Source: VRUE01 sp963725085
GTDB taxonomy: Bacteria; Actinomycetota; Thermoleophilia; Solirubrobacterales; 70-9
Assembly: GCA_963725085.1 (NCBI GenBank)
Contig: CAVRXM010000003.1
Coordinates: forward strand, 62,001 to 126,000
DNA: 64,000 nucleotides
Reading direction: 5' to 3'
The position numbers and the translations under genes were made by a program. This document shows, piece after piece, positions 16,540-24,560 of the stretch. Under the pieces are notes generated by a model. The model saw nothing but the letters and a program-made list of their open reading frames with translations, searched no databases and was not told the origin of the DNA. Numbering within the stretch: the stretch's first letter is position 1; each line of letters opens with the position of its first letter.

Positions 16540-17446
16540 CAGCCGAAGCGACCGCTGACGTAGTCCTCGGTCGCCTTCTCGGTGGGACTGGTGAAGATCG
16601 TTTCGGTCGGCCCGATCTCGACCAGGCGACCGGGCTTCCCGGTTTCCTCGAGGTTGAAGAAGGCGGTGATGTCGCTGGCCCGCGCCGCCTGCTGCATGTT
16701 GTGGGTGACGATCACGATCGTGTAGCGGGTCTTGAGCTCGCCGATCAGGTCCTCGATCGCCAGGGTGGCGACCGGGTCGAGTGCCGAGCAGGGCTCGTCC
16801 ATCAGCAGCACCTCGGGCTCGACCGCGATCGCGCGGGCGATGCAGAGCCGCTGCTGCTGGCCGCCGGAGAGCCCCGATCCCGGCTTGTCGAGCCGGTCCT
16901 TGACCTCGTTCCAGAGGTGGGCGCCGCGCAGCGAGCGCTCGACGACCTCGTCCTTCTCGGACTTCTTGACCCGGCCCGAGTTGAGCGAGAGCCCGGCGGC
17001 GACGTTCTCGTAGACCGACATCGTCGGGAACGGGTTCGGCGCCTGGAACACCATCCCGACCATCCGCCGCACCTTGACCGGGATCGATCCCGTTCGCGTA
17101 GATGTCCTGGCCGTCGAGCGTGATCTCGCCCTCGACCCTGGCCCCGGTGGTCAGCTCGTGCATCCGGTTGAGGCTGCGGAGGAACGTCGTCTTGCCGCAG
17201 CCCGACGATCCGATCAGCGCCGTCACCTTGTGCGGCTCGATCATCATGTTGACGTTCTGGACCGCGTGGAAGTCCCCGTAGTAGAGGTTCACATCCCTGG
17301 TCTGCATCGTCGCCGCCCGGCGGAATGGACGCGGGTGCCTGCCCGACCTTGGATTTGGCTTCCTTCGCCTCGGCGGCTGCCGCTTCGGTCTCAGCGTCCC
17401 GCGCTCCGGTCGGTTCCACGATCGCTCCTGTCTTCCTTTCCTCCAC
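16539..17446 (-). CDS. pstB: Phosphate ABC transporter ATP-binding protein, two indels
   Basis: PstB is the ATPase of the high-affinity phosphate importer. Seen: YYGDFHAVQNVNMMIEPHKV, Walker A IGSSGCGKTTFLRSLNRM, VGMVFQAPNPFPTMSVYENV (Q-loop), signature LSGGQQQRLCIARAIA, Walker B VLLMDEPCSALDPVATLAIE and the switch His IVIVTHNMQQAARASD. Extra bases near 17085 (GATCC-C-GGTC) and near 17325 break the frame. Translation may start at GTG 17446, giving a 45-residue Ala/Glu-rich N-terminal extension, or at ATG 17307, which matches the usual family start; the extension keeps the local codon bias, so I give the longer span. It begins 2 bp after the pstA stop. Confidence 0.88.
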
Positions 17447-17448
17447 CG

Positions 17449-18513
17449 CTACCTGATCTCCGTTCTGTAGCGACGGTAGACGAGGCGCGCAACGATGTTG
17501 AGGACCATCACGATAACGATCAGCAGAAGCGCCGCGGCCCAGGCCCGGTCGTACGAGGCTTGTTTGTCAACGCCCGGCGTGCGGTACTCGCTGTAGGCGT
17601 AGACCGCGAGGTTCTGCATCCGCCCATAGAACGGGTTGGTGTTGATCGAGTCGACGACTCCCGTCGTCACCAGCAGCGGCGCCGTCTCGCCGACGATCCG
17701 GGCGACGGCGATCATCACCCCGGTGACCAGGCCGGCGAAGGCGGTCGGCAGCACGATTTTCACGATCGTCCTCCACTTCGGGGTGCCGAGCGCGTAGGCG
17801 GCTTCGCGGAGGTGATTGGGGACGATCTTCAGGACCTCCTCCGAGGTGCGGATCACGATCGGGATCATCAGCACCGAGAGCGCGACCGAGCCCATGACCC
17901 CGAGGCGGATTCCGGGGCCGAGGAAGATCGCGAACAGGGCGTAGGCGAAGAGGCCGGCGACGATCGACGGGATCCCGGTCATCACGTCGACGAAGAAGGT
18001 GAGCGCCCGCCGCAGCTTTCCCTTGCCGTACTCGTTGAGGTAGATCGCCGCCAGGATCCCGATCGGGATCGAGATCAGCGCCGCGACGCCGGTGATGACG
18101 ATCGTGCCGACGATCGCGTGTGCGGCGCCGCCGCCGTTGATGATCCCGCGGGGGCTGCCGGTGAGGAATTCCCAGTCGAGCCCCGGCAGGCCGCGCTTCG
18201 TCACCTGGAAGAGCAGCGAGAGCAGCGGGATCAGGGCCAGGCCGAAGGCGGAGATGATCGCGAAGGTCATCAGCCGGTCGAGCGCCCGCCGCCGCCCCTC
18301 GACCGCGCGCGACCAGGCGTAGATCGCGATGCACGAGACGACCGTCGCGAGGACCATCAGCAGCGCGATGCTGAAGGAGCCGGCCGCGGCCAGGACCGCC
18401 GCCGAGAATGCCAGCGAGCCGGCGATCACCCCATACGGTGCCCAGCCGGGAAGCGTGCCCCCGCGCAGCTGCGTGGCGACGAGCGGAGACGGGGTGTCGG
18501 CGCGACCCTCCAT
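17449..18513 (-). CDS. pstA: Phosphate ABC transporter permease PstA
   Basis: The second permease of the Pst importer, 354 residues from ATG 18513, which overlaps the pstC stop (TGATG). There are two or three extra N-terminal membrane helices in the first 110 residues (GVIAGSLAFSAAVLAAAG, SIALLMVLATVVSCIAIYA), then the conserved core: FLTGSPRGIINGGGAAHAIVGT, SIPIGILAAIYLNEYGKG, FFVDVMTGIPSIVAGLFAYALF and the EAA loop EEVLKIVPNHLREAAYALGTPKW, ending with ARIVGETAPLL. The extended N-terminus resembles the longer PstA of actinobacteria. No frame break. Confidence 0.92.
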   Translation of the reverse strand: MEGRADTPSPLVATQLRGGTLPGWAPYGVIAGSLAFSAAVLAAAGSFSIALLMVLATVVSCIAIYAWSRAVEGRRRALDRLMTFAIISAFGLALIPLLSLLFQVTKRGLPGLDWEFLTGSPRGIINGGGAAHAIVGTIVITGVAALISIPIGILAAIYLNEYGKGKLRRALTFFVDVMTGIPSIVAGLFAYALFAIFLGPGIRLGVMGSVALSVLMIPIVIRTSEEVLKIVPNHLREAAYALGTPKWRTIVKIVLPTAFAGLVTGVMIAVARIVGETAPLLVTTGVVDSINTNPFYGRMQNLAVYAYSEYRTPGVDKQASYDRAWAAALLLIVIVMVLNIVARLVYRRYRTEIR

Positions 18514-19471
18514 CACTGGATGTTCTGGCGGGCGATGATCGCCCGCGCGATCAGGTTGGTGACGAGGGTGATCGCGAAGAGGACCAGGCCCGAGGCGATC
18601 AGCGTGTTGATCGCGACGCCCGAGGACTCCGGGAATTCGAGCGCGACGTTGGCCGCGATCGTCGAGGGGTTGGACTGGCTGATCAGGTTGAAGGTGACGA
18701 CCCCCGAGACCGAGAGGATGATCGTCAGCGCCATGGTCTCGCCGAGGGCGCGGCCGAGGCCGAGCATCGCGCCGCTGATCACCGACGATTTTCCGAATGG
18801 CAGGACCGTCATCCGGACCATCTCCCAGCGGGTCGCCCCCAGCGCCAGCGCCCCCTCCTGGAGTTTGCGCGGTGTCTGCGAGAAGACCTCGCGGGCGACG
18901 GCGGAGACGATCGGCAGGATCATCACGGTGAGGACGATCGCCGCCGACCAGCATCGTCCGGCCGGTCACCGAGGCGGGTCCCTCGAAGAACGGGATGAAG
19001 CCGAGCTTTTCTTCGAGCCACTGGAGCACCGGCACCGCGGCCGGGCCGAGGACGAAGATCCCCCAGAGCCCGTAGATGACGCTCGGCACCGCCGCGAGCA
19101 GGTCGACGAGGAAGCCGAGAACCAGCACGAGCCGTTTCGGCGCGATGTGGCTGATGAAGATCGCCACCGCAACGGCGAGCGGGACCGCGAGGACGACGGC
19201 GAGCGTTCGCCGCCAGGACCGTGCCGAAGGCCAGGGGGGCGATGTACTCGATCAGGCTCTTGCCTTCCGGCAGGCTCGAGGAGTCGGCGGTGATCGCAGG
19301 CATCGCTTCCACCACCAGGAAGAGCGCGACCCCGACGAGCAGGGCGAGGACCGACATGCCCGCCGCAATCGAGAGGTAGGAGAAGACGCGATCGCCGGCC
19401 GCCCGACGACCGCCCGACGCCATCGCCAGCAGCTGGCCGGCGTTGGTCGTCGTGTCGGGGTGTGCCGCCAT
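18513..19471 (-). CDS. pstC: Phosphate ABC transporter permease PstC, two indels
   Basis: The first permease of the Pst importer, about 318 residues from ATG 19471. Seen: a soluble N-terminus, FSYLSIAAGMSVLALLVGVALFLV (helix 1), ISHIAPKRLVLVLGFLVDLLAAVPSVIYGLWG, LPIVSAVAREVFSQTPRKLQEGALALGATRWE (EAA loop) and GLGRALGETMALTIILS. Extra bases near 19206 (GCG-A-ACGC) and near 18950 (GTC-G-GCGG) break the frame; both deletions restore a normal PstC. A strong hairpin separates it from pstS. A small direct repeat (GACCGACTGAT) overlaps the start region. Confidence 0.9.
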
Positions 19472-19501
19472 CAGTCGGTCCGATCAGTCGGTCCCTGAAC
19501 A

Positions 19502-19544
19502 GCGCACGGGGCCCCGCCGCGAACGGCGGGGCCCCGTTGTGCGC
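19502..19544 (-). terminator. Strong hairpin between pstS and pstC (attenuator or mRNA stabiliser)
   Basis: The arms CGGGGCCCCGCCG and CGGCGGGGCCCCG pair perfectly around a CGAA tetraloop and extend by GCGCA/TGCGC. No T-run follows, so it is more likely a partial terminator or a 3'-end protector that keeps pstS mRNA above pstCAB, as happens for binding-protein genes of other ABC operons. Confidence 0.7.
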
Positions 19545-19560
19545 TGCGAGTCCAACGTCG

Positions 19561-20661
19561 CTACGAGGTTTTGATCGCTGCGACGGCCGGTTCGATCTTC
19601 TTCGTCAGGGCACTGGAGAGCGGCGCCGAGCCGGCGTTTTCGGCCGCAATCTTCTGCCCTTCTGGGCTTATCACGTATTCGAGATAGGCCTTGACGATCG
19701 CCGCTTCCGAGGAGGAGCTGTATTCGGTGCAGGCGATCATGTAGGAGACGAGGATGATCGGGTAGACGCCCTGCGATTCGGTCTTCCGATCGACTTCGAA
19801 CGGGAACATGAATTCGTCCTTGGCCAGTTCCTTTGCTTCCGGCGACTCCTCGAGGATTTTGGCGGCTGCCTCGGGCGTCGGTTCAGCCCACTGGCTGCCG
19901 ACCTTGATCTTCGCGATGCCGAGTTCGCCGGCCTGGCTGGCGTCGGCGTACCCGATCGTCCCGTCGCCCGCGCTGACGGCTTCGACCACCCCGGAGGTGC
20001 CATCGGCTGCCTCGCCGCCCTTGACCGGCCAGTCGCCGCTGACTTCGTACTTCCAGATGCTGGGCTCGACCTTCGAGAGGTATTCGGTGAAGTTCTGCGT
20101 CGTCCCCGACTCGTCCGAGCGATTGACCGGAGTGATGCGCTTTTCGGGCAGTTCGACGCCCGGGTTCAATTTTTCGATCGCCGGATCGTTCCAGCTGGTG
20201 ATTTCCTGGCTGAAGATCTTCGCCAGGGTTTCGGCGTCGAGTTTGAGTTCTTCGACCCCTTCGAGGTTGTAGATGATCGCGATCGGCGAGACGTAGACCG
20301 GGACCTCGACCAATTCGCCCGGTTCGCAGCGCTTCATCGCCTTGGTGATTTCTTCTTCTTCTTCTGCGAGCGCCGCGTCGCTGCCCGCGTAGACGACCCC
20401 GCCGGCGATGAACTGTTCACGGCCGCCGCCGGACCCGACCGGGTCGTAGGAGATCGTCGCGCCGGAGTTTTCGCTGACGAATTCGGCGGTCCATGCTTCC
20501 TGTGCCGCCTGCTGGGCGGTGGAGCCGGCCCCTGCGATTTCACCCGAGACTTCTTCTCCCGATGAGCCGCCGGTGCTGCTGTCGCTGCTGCCGCATGCCG
20601 CAATGCCCAATGCCAGTACGGCGAGCGAGACTAGGACAGCAAACCATCTTGAGGCACTCAC
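19561..20661 (-). CDS. pstS: Phosphate-binding lipoprotein PstS
   Basis: The extracytoplasmic phosphate-binding component of the Pst importer, 366 residues from GTG 20661 with AAGGAG about seven bases upstream. A lipobox (LGIAAC, Cys23) follows a hydrophobic signal, so it is a lipoprotein. Phosphate-loop motifs: AGAGSTAQQAAQEAW, YDPVGSGGGREQFIAGG, AGSDAAL, IAIIYNLEGVEELKL, ITPVNRSDESGTTQNFTEYL and GTIGYADASQAGELG. A Ser/Gly-rich and acidic spacer follows Cys23. The gene uses GAA for glutamate much more often than cytosolic neighbours (see findings). A putative Pho box lies about 110 bp upstream. Confidence 0.95.
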   Translation of the reverse strand: MSASRWFAVLVSLAVLALGIAACGSSDSSTGGSSGEEVSGEIAGAGSTAQQAAQEAWTAEFVSENSGATISYDPVGSGGGREQFIAGGVVYAGSDAALAEEEEEITKAMKRCEPGELVEVPVYVSPIAIIYNLEGVEELKLDAETLAKIFSQEITSWNDPAIEKLNPGVELPEKRITPVNRSDESGTTQNFTEYLSKVEPSIWKYEVSGDWPVKGGEAADGTSGVVEAVSAGDGTIGYADASQAGELGIAKIKVGSQWAEPTPEAAAKILEESPEAKELAKDEFMFPFEVDRKTESQGVYPIILVSYMIACTEYSSSSEAAIVKAYLEYVISPEGQKIAAENAGSAPLSSALTKKIEPAVAAIKTS

Positions 20662-20772
20662 ACGATCTCCTTCTTTCGTTTGACTGGACGCGAACGGGAG
20701 CCATCCCCGCCCATCTCACGGGCCACGACTCGCAGCGGCCCCCGAGCAGCTTGTTACTCGCTTGTACCGAGG

Positions 20773-20791
20773 ATGTGAAAAAGATGTAAAA
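20773..20791 (-). promoter_or_regulatory. Putative Pho box upstream of pstS
   Basis: The minus strand reads TTTACATCTTT TTCACATCC, with the TTTAC and TTCAC cores 11 bp apart (plus-strand cores at 20786 and 20775). It lies between the stop of the winged-helix gene and pstS, about 110 bp before the pstS start. Same spacing as the other three boxes in this window. Confidence 0.6.
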
Positions 20792-20793
20792 AC

Positions 20794-21123
20794 TCAGCCG
20801 TCCGGCGAGAACCGGTAGCCGATGCCGTTGTGGGTGTGGATCAGGTCGAGCCCGGGCAGCGCCTCGCCGAGCTTCGAGCGCAGGCGGCTGACATAGACGT
20901 CGACCGAGCGATCGTCGCGGCGCGGCTCCCCGCCCCAGATCTCGGCGTAGAGCTCCTCGCGGGTCATGATCCGCTGCGGGTTCGCGGCCAGGGTGCTGAG
21001 CATCTGCAGCTCCCTGACGGTCAGCGACAGCGGCCTGCCGTCGACCAGGGCCGCGTGCTCGTCCGGCCTGATCTCGAGCCGATCGGCTGCGATCTGCTCT
21101 TCCCCGATGTTCTCGACGGACAT
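20794..21123 (-). CDS. Stand-alone OmpR/PhoB-type winged-helix protein without receiver domain
   Basis: 109 residues from ATG 21123. The whole protein is one trans_reg_C DNA-binding domain: DGRPLSLTVRELQMLSTLAANPQRIMTREELY, EIWGGEPRRDDRSVDVYVSRLRSKLGE, and the wing HTHNGIGYRFSPDG. The receiver domain normally found in PhoB/OmpR regulators is absent and there is no room for it upstream, where a different regulator gene ends 98 bp away. It sits between two putative Pho boxes, one before it and one before pstS, and so may be an autoregulated Pho-regulon DNA-binding protein acting with, or competing with, the two-domain regulator next to it. Confidence 0.82.
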   Translation of the reverse strand: MSVENIGEEQIAADRLEIRPDEHAALVDGRPLSLTVRELQMLSTLAANPQRIMTREELYAEIWGGEPRRDDRSVDVYVSRLRSKLGEALPGLDLIHTHNGIGYRFSPDG

Positions 21124-21172
21124 TGGCCATCGAGGATGTCGCCGCCGACGCGCGGCGAGCGGTTATCCCGAA

Positions 21173-21198
21173 GTGAAGCTGGTGTGAACGGCTGGTAA
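21173..21198 (-). promoter_or_regulatory. Putative three-repeat Pho box upstream of the winged-helix gene
   Basis: On the minus strand TTACC, TTCAC and TTCAC cores follow each other at exactly 11-bp steps (plus-strand positions 21195, 21184, 21173). It lies 50-75 bp before the start codon at 21123. A TAACCG element seven bases beyond the last core is a possible -10. Confidence 0.6.
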
Positions 21199-21220
21199 CA
21201 CTTGGGCCGCCGCGCGGCCC

Positions 21221-22022
21221 CTACTGCGTGGCCGCGGCCCTTTCGCGCTTTGCGGCGAGAAGGTCGGCGACCGGCTCCGGCGCGGGCTGGGCGGCCTCGG
21301 CTGACCGAGACCGACTCCGGGTCGAACCGGTAGCCGACCCCGAAGTGCGTGTGGATGTAGTGCCAGCCCGGCGAGCGCTTCTCGAGCTTCTGCCTCAGCT
21401 TGCGGATGAAGACGTCGACCGAGCGGTCGCCGTGGGCCATCGCGTAGCCCCAGACCCGCTGGTAGATCGCCTCGCGCTCGAGCACCTGGCCTTCGGACTC
21501 GGCGAGAAGCTGGAGCAGCTCGAACTCGCGACGCGTGAGGTCGAGGCTGGTGCCGGCGACGAAGGCCTGGAAGCGGTCGGCCCGGATCTCGAGCTCACCG
21601 GCGACCACCGGTCCCGCCTCGAGCTGCGGCCGCGCCCGCCGGCGACGGCGCAACACCGCCTCGATCCTGGCGACGACCTCTTCCGGGTGGCACGGCTTGC
21701 CGACCCAGTCGTCGACGCCGAGGCGGAGCCCGCGCACCCGCTGCGCGACGGTGGACCTTTCGGTGCATACGACCACCCCGAGGTCGGGGAGCATGCCGCA
21801 GACCCGCTCGAGGTAGCTCCAGCCTTCCTCGCCGAGCACCGCCGGGTCGAGCAGGAGGGCGTTCAGCTTCATCGCCACCAGCTCCTCCGGGGGGATTCCA
21901 CCCGCGAGGGTCCGCTGCTGCCAGCCCGCTGCCTGCGTGCGTTTCGACAACACGGTGACGAATCCGCTGTCGTCGTCGATGACCGCGAGCCTGATCGTCT
22001 GCTGGGTATTCACATGGGCCAC
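21221..22022 (-). CDS. PhoB/OmpR-type response regulator, one indel near the 3' end
   Basis: A two-domain response regulator, about 266 residues. Receiver domain (1-125): acidic pair in VIDDDSG (D16-D18), phospho-acceptor D59 (LLLDPAVLG), T87 and K109 (VGKPCHPEEV), all in place, so it should be phosphorylatable. DNA-binding domain (about 150-245): LTRREFELLQLLAESEGQVLERE, VWGYAMAHGDRSVDVFIRKLRQKLE, HTHFGVGYRF. One extra base near 21300 shifts the C-terminus; removing it gives a tail ending VADLLAAKRERAAATQ and a TAG at 21221. No sensor kinase gene is nearby. Position next to pstS and Pho boxes suggests it is the PhoB/PhoP of this organism. The GTG at 22022 is a weak start choice. Confidence 0.85.
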
Positions 22023-22093
22023 ACTGTTGCCGGCGCTGAGGCGGCCCGATTGTATGCATGCCCGAGGTCGGCCAACTCCTCGAAGTGCCTGCG

Positions 22094-22109
22094 TTCACCG
22101 AATATTCAC
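22094..22109 (+). promoter_or_regulatory. Putative Pho box on the plus strand, pointing into a gene-free stretch
   Basis: TTCACCGAATATTCAC: two perfect TTCAC cores 11 bp apart. All other boxes in the window read TTCAC on the strand of the gene they precede; this one therefore points rightward, away from the response regulator, toward the terminator at 22224-22261. A CAAATT element at 22121-22126 could be the -10. Confidence 0.5.
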
Positions 22110-22131
22110 AGGTCCCGGTCCAAATTGGGCG

Positions 22132-22261
22132 AATTCCGGCAACCGCGGTTCTCCGGATGTTCACCCCGCGGCCGGCCGGGCACGAAACACTCGTGACCTC
22201 ACGAGACTCCTCTCTGTCTCCGCGCGAACGGCCCACTGCCCCGGGCCGTTCGCTTTTTCTT
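22132..22261 (+). ncRNA. Candidate Pho-controlled small RNA
   Basis: No gene is on the plus strand between 1 and 23.3 kb, yet this stretch has a putative Pho-box promoter at its left and a perfect intrinsic terminator at its right end. A transcript of about 130 nt would contain a CTCGTGA/TCACGAG stem and then a pyrimidine-rich single-stranded run (ACTCCTCTCTGTCTCC) complementary to ribosome-binding sites, just before the terminator hairpin. That layout is typical of trans-acting regulatory RNAs. The 5' end is a guess from the -10 candidate. It does not look like the actinobacterial 6C RNA because the C-rich double loops are missing. Confidence 0.45.
22224..22261 (+). terminator. Intrinsic terminator on the plus strand
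   Basis: A perfect 11-bp stem, GCGAACGGCCC paired with GGGCCGTTCGC, closes an 8-base loop and is followed by TTTTTCTT. The T-run exists only in plus orientation, so it ends a rightward transcript. Confidence 0.85.
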
Positions 22262-22315
22262 ATGCCGCCATCTGCTCTGCTCCCGCTCGGCCGGGAAGAA
22301 ACAGATATGGACCCG

Positions 22316-22485
22316 GCCTCGCTCCCGCGTCCGCGATGGCGGGCTACGCCAGCATGGGCCTCGCTCTCGCGTCCGCCATGCCGGGTCAAGCGTGACGCGT
22401 CCGCGATGGCGGACTGCACCAGAAGCCTCGCTCTCGCGTCCGCGATGGCGGGTCAAGCGTCGCCTCCCGCGTCCGCGGGGTCGGG
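22316..22485. repeat. Degenerate tandem repeat between the response regulator and uppP
   Basis: Four to five copies of a unit close to GCCTCGCTCTCGCGTCCGCG followed by ATGGCGGG and then often TCAAGCGT, at about 22316, 22358, 22396, 22425 and 22462. The third and fifth are partial. A related unit occurs at 55731-55772, also intergenic. The rest of the 22023-22488 stretch holds the Pho box and small-RNA candidate; I see no protein gene in it. Confidence 0.7.
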
Positions 22486-22488
22486 AGG

Positions 22489-23325
22489 CTAGGTCGCGGA
22501 GAGGACGCCGGTGGCGAGCAGGATCAGGATCAGCAGGCCGAGGGCAACCCGGTAGACGATGAAGACCGCGTAGTTGTGGTGCGCGATGTAGCGCAGCAGC
22601 CAGGCGATCGCGACGAAGGCGACCGCGAAGCTCACCAACGTGGCGACGATCGTCGGGCCCCACCCGACCCCGCTCGAGATGTTGCTGAATTCTCCGATCC
22701 CCTCGAAGATCGCGGCGCCGGTCAGGGCCGGGATCGCGAGGAAGAACGACAATCGCGTCACCGCGACCCGATCGATTTCGCGCAGGAGGCCGGCCGACAT
22801 CGTCGCCCCGGATCGCGAGACTCCCGGAACCAGCGCCAGGCACTGGACGATGCCGATGATCAGGGTGTCGAGCCAGGTGACATCGGACTCGTGCCTCCGC
22901 AGCGTCGCCCGGCTGTCGGCGTAGAACATCGCCCCGCTCCACAGGATCAGCGCCCAGGCGACGAACCAGAGGCTTCGCAATGTCGTCTCGATCTGGTCCT
23001 TGAAGGCGATGCCGACGATCACGATCGGGATCGATCCGATGATCACCGCCCAGGCGAAGCGGTAGTCGCCGGAGCTGCGCTCCGCGGGGTTCACGAGCCC
23101 GCGGAACCAGGCCCCCACGAGCCTGACGACGTCACGGCGGAGGAAGACCAGGGTCGCGGCGATTGCGCCGACCTGGATGATCGCCGTGAAGGCGGTGATT
23201 TCGGGATCGTCGGTCTGGTGTCCGAGAATCGCCTCGAGGACCGTCAGGTGGCCCGTGCTCGAGATCGGCAGGAACTCGGTGACCCCCTCCACCACGCCGA
23301 ATAGAACGGCTTCCCACCAATCCAT
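22489..23325 (-). CDS. uppP: Undecaprenyl-diphosphate phosphatase UppP/BacA
   Basis: An integral membrane enzyme that dephosphorylates undecaprenyl diphosphate to recycle the wall lipid carrier. 278 residues from ATG 23325 (MDWWEAVLFGVVEGVTEFLPI). Both family signatures are present: EGVTEFLPISSTGHLTV near residue 14 and LVPGVSRSGATMSAGLLR near 170, holding the catalytic Glu/Ser/Arg residues. Seven or eight hydrophobic helices (for example FAWAVIIGSIPIVIVGIAF, FVAIAWLLRYIAHH). No frame break. It diverges from the small gene at 23384 across 58 bp. Family members also give bacitracin resistance. Confidence 0.95.
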   Translation of the reverse strand: MDWWEAVLFGVVEGVTEFLPISSTGHLTVLEAILGHQTDDPEITAFTAIIQVGAIAATLVFLRRDVVRLVGAWFRGLVNPAERSSGDYRFAWAVIIGSIPIVIVGIAFKDQIETTLRSLWFVAWALILWSGAMFYADSRATLRRHESDVTWLDTLIIGIVQCLALVPGVSRSGATMSAGLLREIDRVAVTRLSFFLAIPALTGAAIFEGIGEFSNISSGVGWGPTIVATLVSFAVAFVAIAWLLRYIAHHNYAVFIVYRVALGLLILILLATGVLSAT

Positions 23326-23383
23326 CGCGCCAGCCTACGGAGAGCCGCAGCGGCACGCCTGAAGGTTCGGTAGATTCCGCCGC

Positions 23384-23641
23384 GTGACCACTCTGTCGCG
23401 CCGCGCCCGCCTCGCCGTCTCACTGATCGTGGTGCTCGCCCTCTCGCTCGTCGCCGCGCCCGCGGCCTTCGCCGAGAACGGAACCGGCCTCGCCGGCCCG
23501 CTGACCGACAAGACCGTCACCTTCTTCTGCTTCGGAGTCATCCTCTTCTTCGCTCTGCTGCCGATCGTTCTCTCGCTGATCCAGGGCAGGCTCGAGAAGC
23601 GGAAGGAAATGCGGCAGTACGACCTCGACCGGTTCGGGTAG
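23384..23641 (+). CDS. Small membrane protein with signal peptide
   Basis: 85 residues from GTG 23384. A signal peptide or first helix spans about residues 8-30 (ARLAVSLIVVLALSLVAAPAAFAE, likely cleavage after AFA), a second helix about 44-66 (TVTFFCFGVILFFALLPIVLSLI), then a charged tail (GRLEKRKEMRQYDLDRFG). No named family. Codon usage is like its neighbours. It converges with the HD-domain gene, stops 2 bp apart. Confidence 0.65.
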   Translation: MTTLSRRARLAVSLIVVLALSLVAAPAAFAENGTGLAGPLTDKTVTFFCFGVILFFALLPIVLSLIQGRLEKRKEMRQYDLDRFG

Positions 23642-23643
23642 CC

Positions 23644-24492
23644 CTACTCCAGGGTGAACCCGGAGAGCAGGCGTTTCTCGCTCTCCCCCTCGATCTTCGC
23701 GACGACCTCCACCCGCCCTTCGAGCGGCGTGCCGCGGATCTTCGTCGCCAGCAGGTCGTCGACCTGGAAAATCCCGGCTGAGTTGTTCAGCTCGATCTCG
23801 ATCCGCACCGCGCGCTCCTCGCCGGCCTCGATCCGGACCTCGTCGATCGCCGCCGCCGAGATCGAGTGGATGCCCTCGCGGCCGGCTTCGAGCGGGATTC
23901 GGGTCCGCCCCTGCGCCATGTCGAGGGCGTCGGCGACGCGGACGACCCCGGCCTCGACGGTGTAGGGCTCGCCACGGCGGCGATGGCCGATGATCGCGTG
24001 CAGGATCTCGGAGGCGATCACCGTGCGTTTCGGCTCCTTGTACGAGCTCGCCAGAAGCCGGTCGAGGGCGCCGGCGGCGAGAAAGAGGCTGTAGGCCTCG
24101 TGGTCGTTGCGGTGGATCGACATCCCGACGTCGTGCAACAGGGCCCCGCCGGCGACGACCACCTCGGCGTCGCGCGCCGACATTCCGTGATCGGCGACGA
24201 CGGCCGGCTCGACACCGTCCCTCACCAGCAGGCGCAGGAGCCGCAGCGCGATGTTGAGGACGATCTGCATATGGACCCAGGAGTGGTCCGACATCCCCAA
24301 TCGTTCGGCGTGGACCTGCGCCATGTACCACCAGGCGCGAACCTGCTCGTCCTCGTTGACCGCCGAGAGGAACCCCTCGAGCTTGCGATTGCCGCGGGTC
24401 GGCGCCCGGACCGTCGCCTCCTCGATCGCCTCGGTGAGCGGCTTGCGAGTCGGGCCCTCGGGGTCCGGAGCGGGAACTCGCTCGTCGTTCAT
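23644..24492 (-). CDS. HD-domain metal-dependent phosphohydrolase
   Basis: 282 residues from ATG 24492 (MNDERVPAPDPEG). The HD fold is marked by HSWVHMQIVLNIALRLLRLL (first His), GGALLHDVGMSIHRNDHEAYS (HD pair plus downstream His), HAIIGHRRRGEPYTVEAGVVRVADALDMAQGR (C-terminal Asp). This matches archaeal/bacterial HD hydrolases of the COG3294-like type in which a second, beta-rich domain follows (about 210-282: EVRIEAGEERAVRIEIEL). The substrate is not predictable; such enzymes act on nucleotides or phosphate monoesters. No frame break. Confidence 0.78.
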   Translation of the reverse strand: MNDERVPAPDPEGPTRKPLTEAIEEATVRAPTRGNRKLEGFLSAVNEDEQVRAWWYMAQVHAERLGMSDHSWVHMQIVLNIALRLLRLLVRDGVEPAVVADHGMSARDAEVVVAGGALLHDVGMSIHRNDHEAYSLFLAAGALDRLLASSYKEPKRTVIASEILHAIIGHRRRGEPYTVEAGVVRVADALDMAQGRTRIPLEAGREGIHSISAAAIDEVRIEAGEERAVRIEIELNNSAGIFQVDDLLATKIRGTPLEGRVEVVAKIEGESEKRLLSGFTLE

Positions 24493-24560
24493 CGAAGTTG
24501 ATCGTAGGGCAGGGGCCGGGCGGCCCCACCCCTCGCCCGGGTTCGCTCCCGGCAGGTGGC

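Noticed and set aside
22132..22261. Actinobacterial 6C RNA.
   Set aside because: It has an actinobacterial-style terminator, but the two stem-loops with six or more C residues are not visible.
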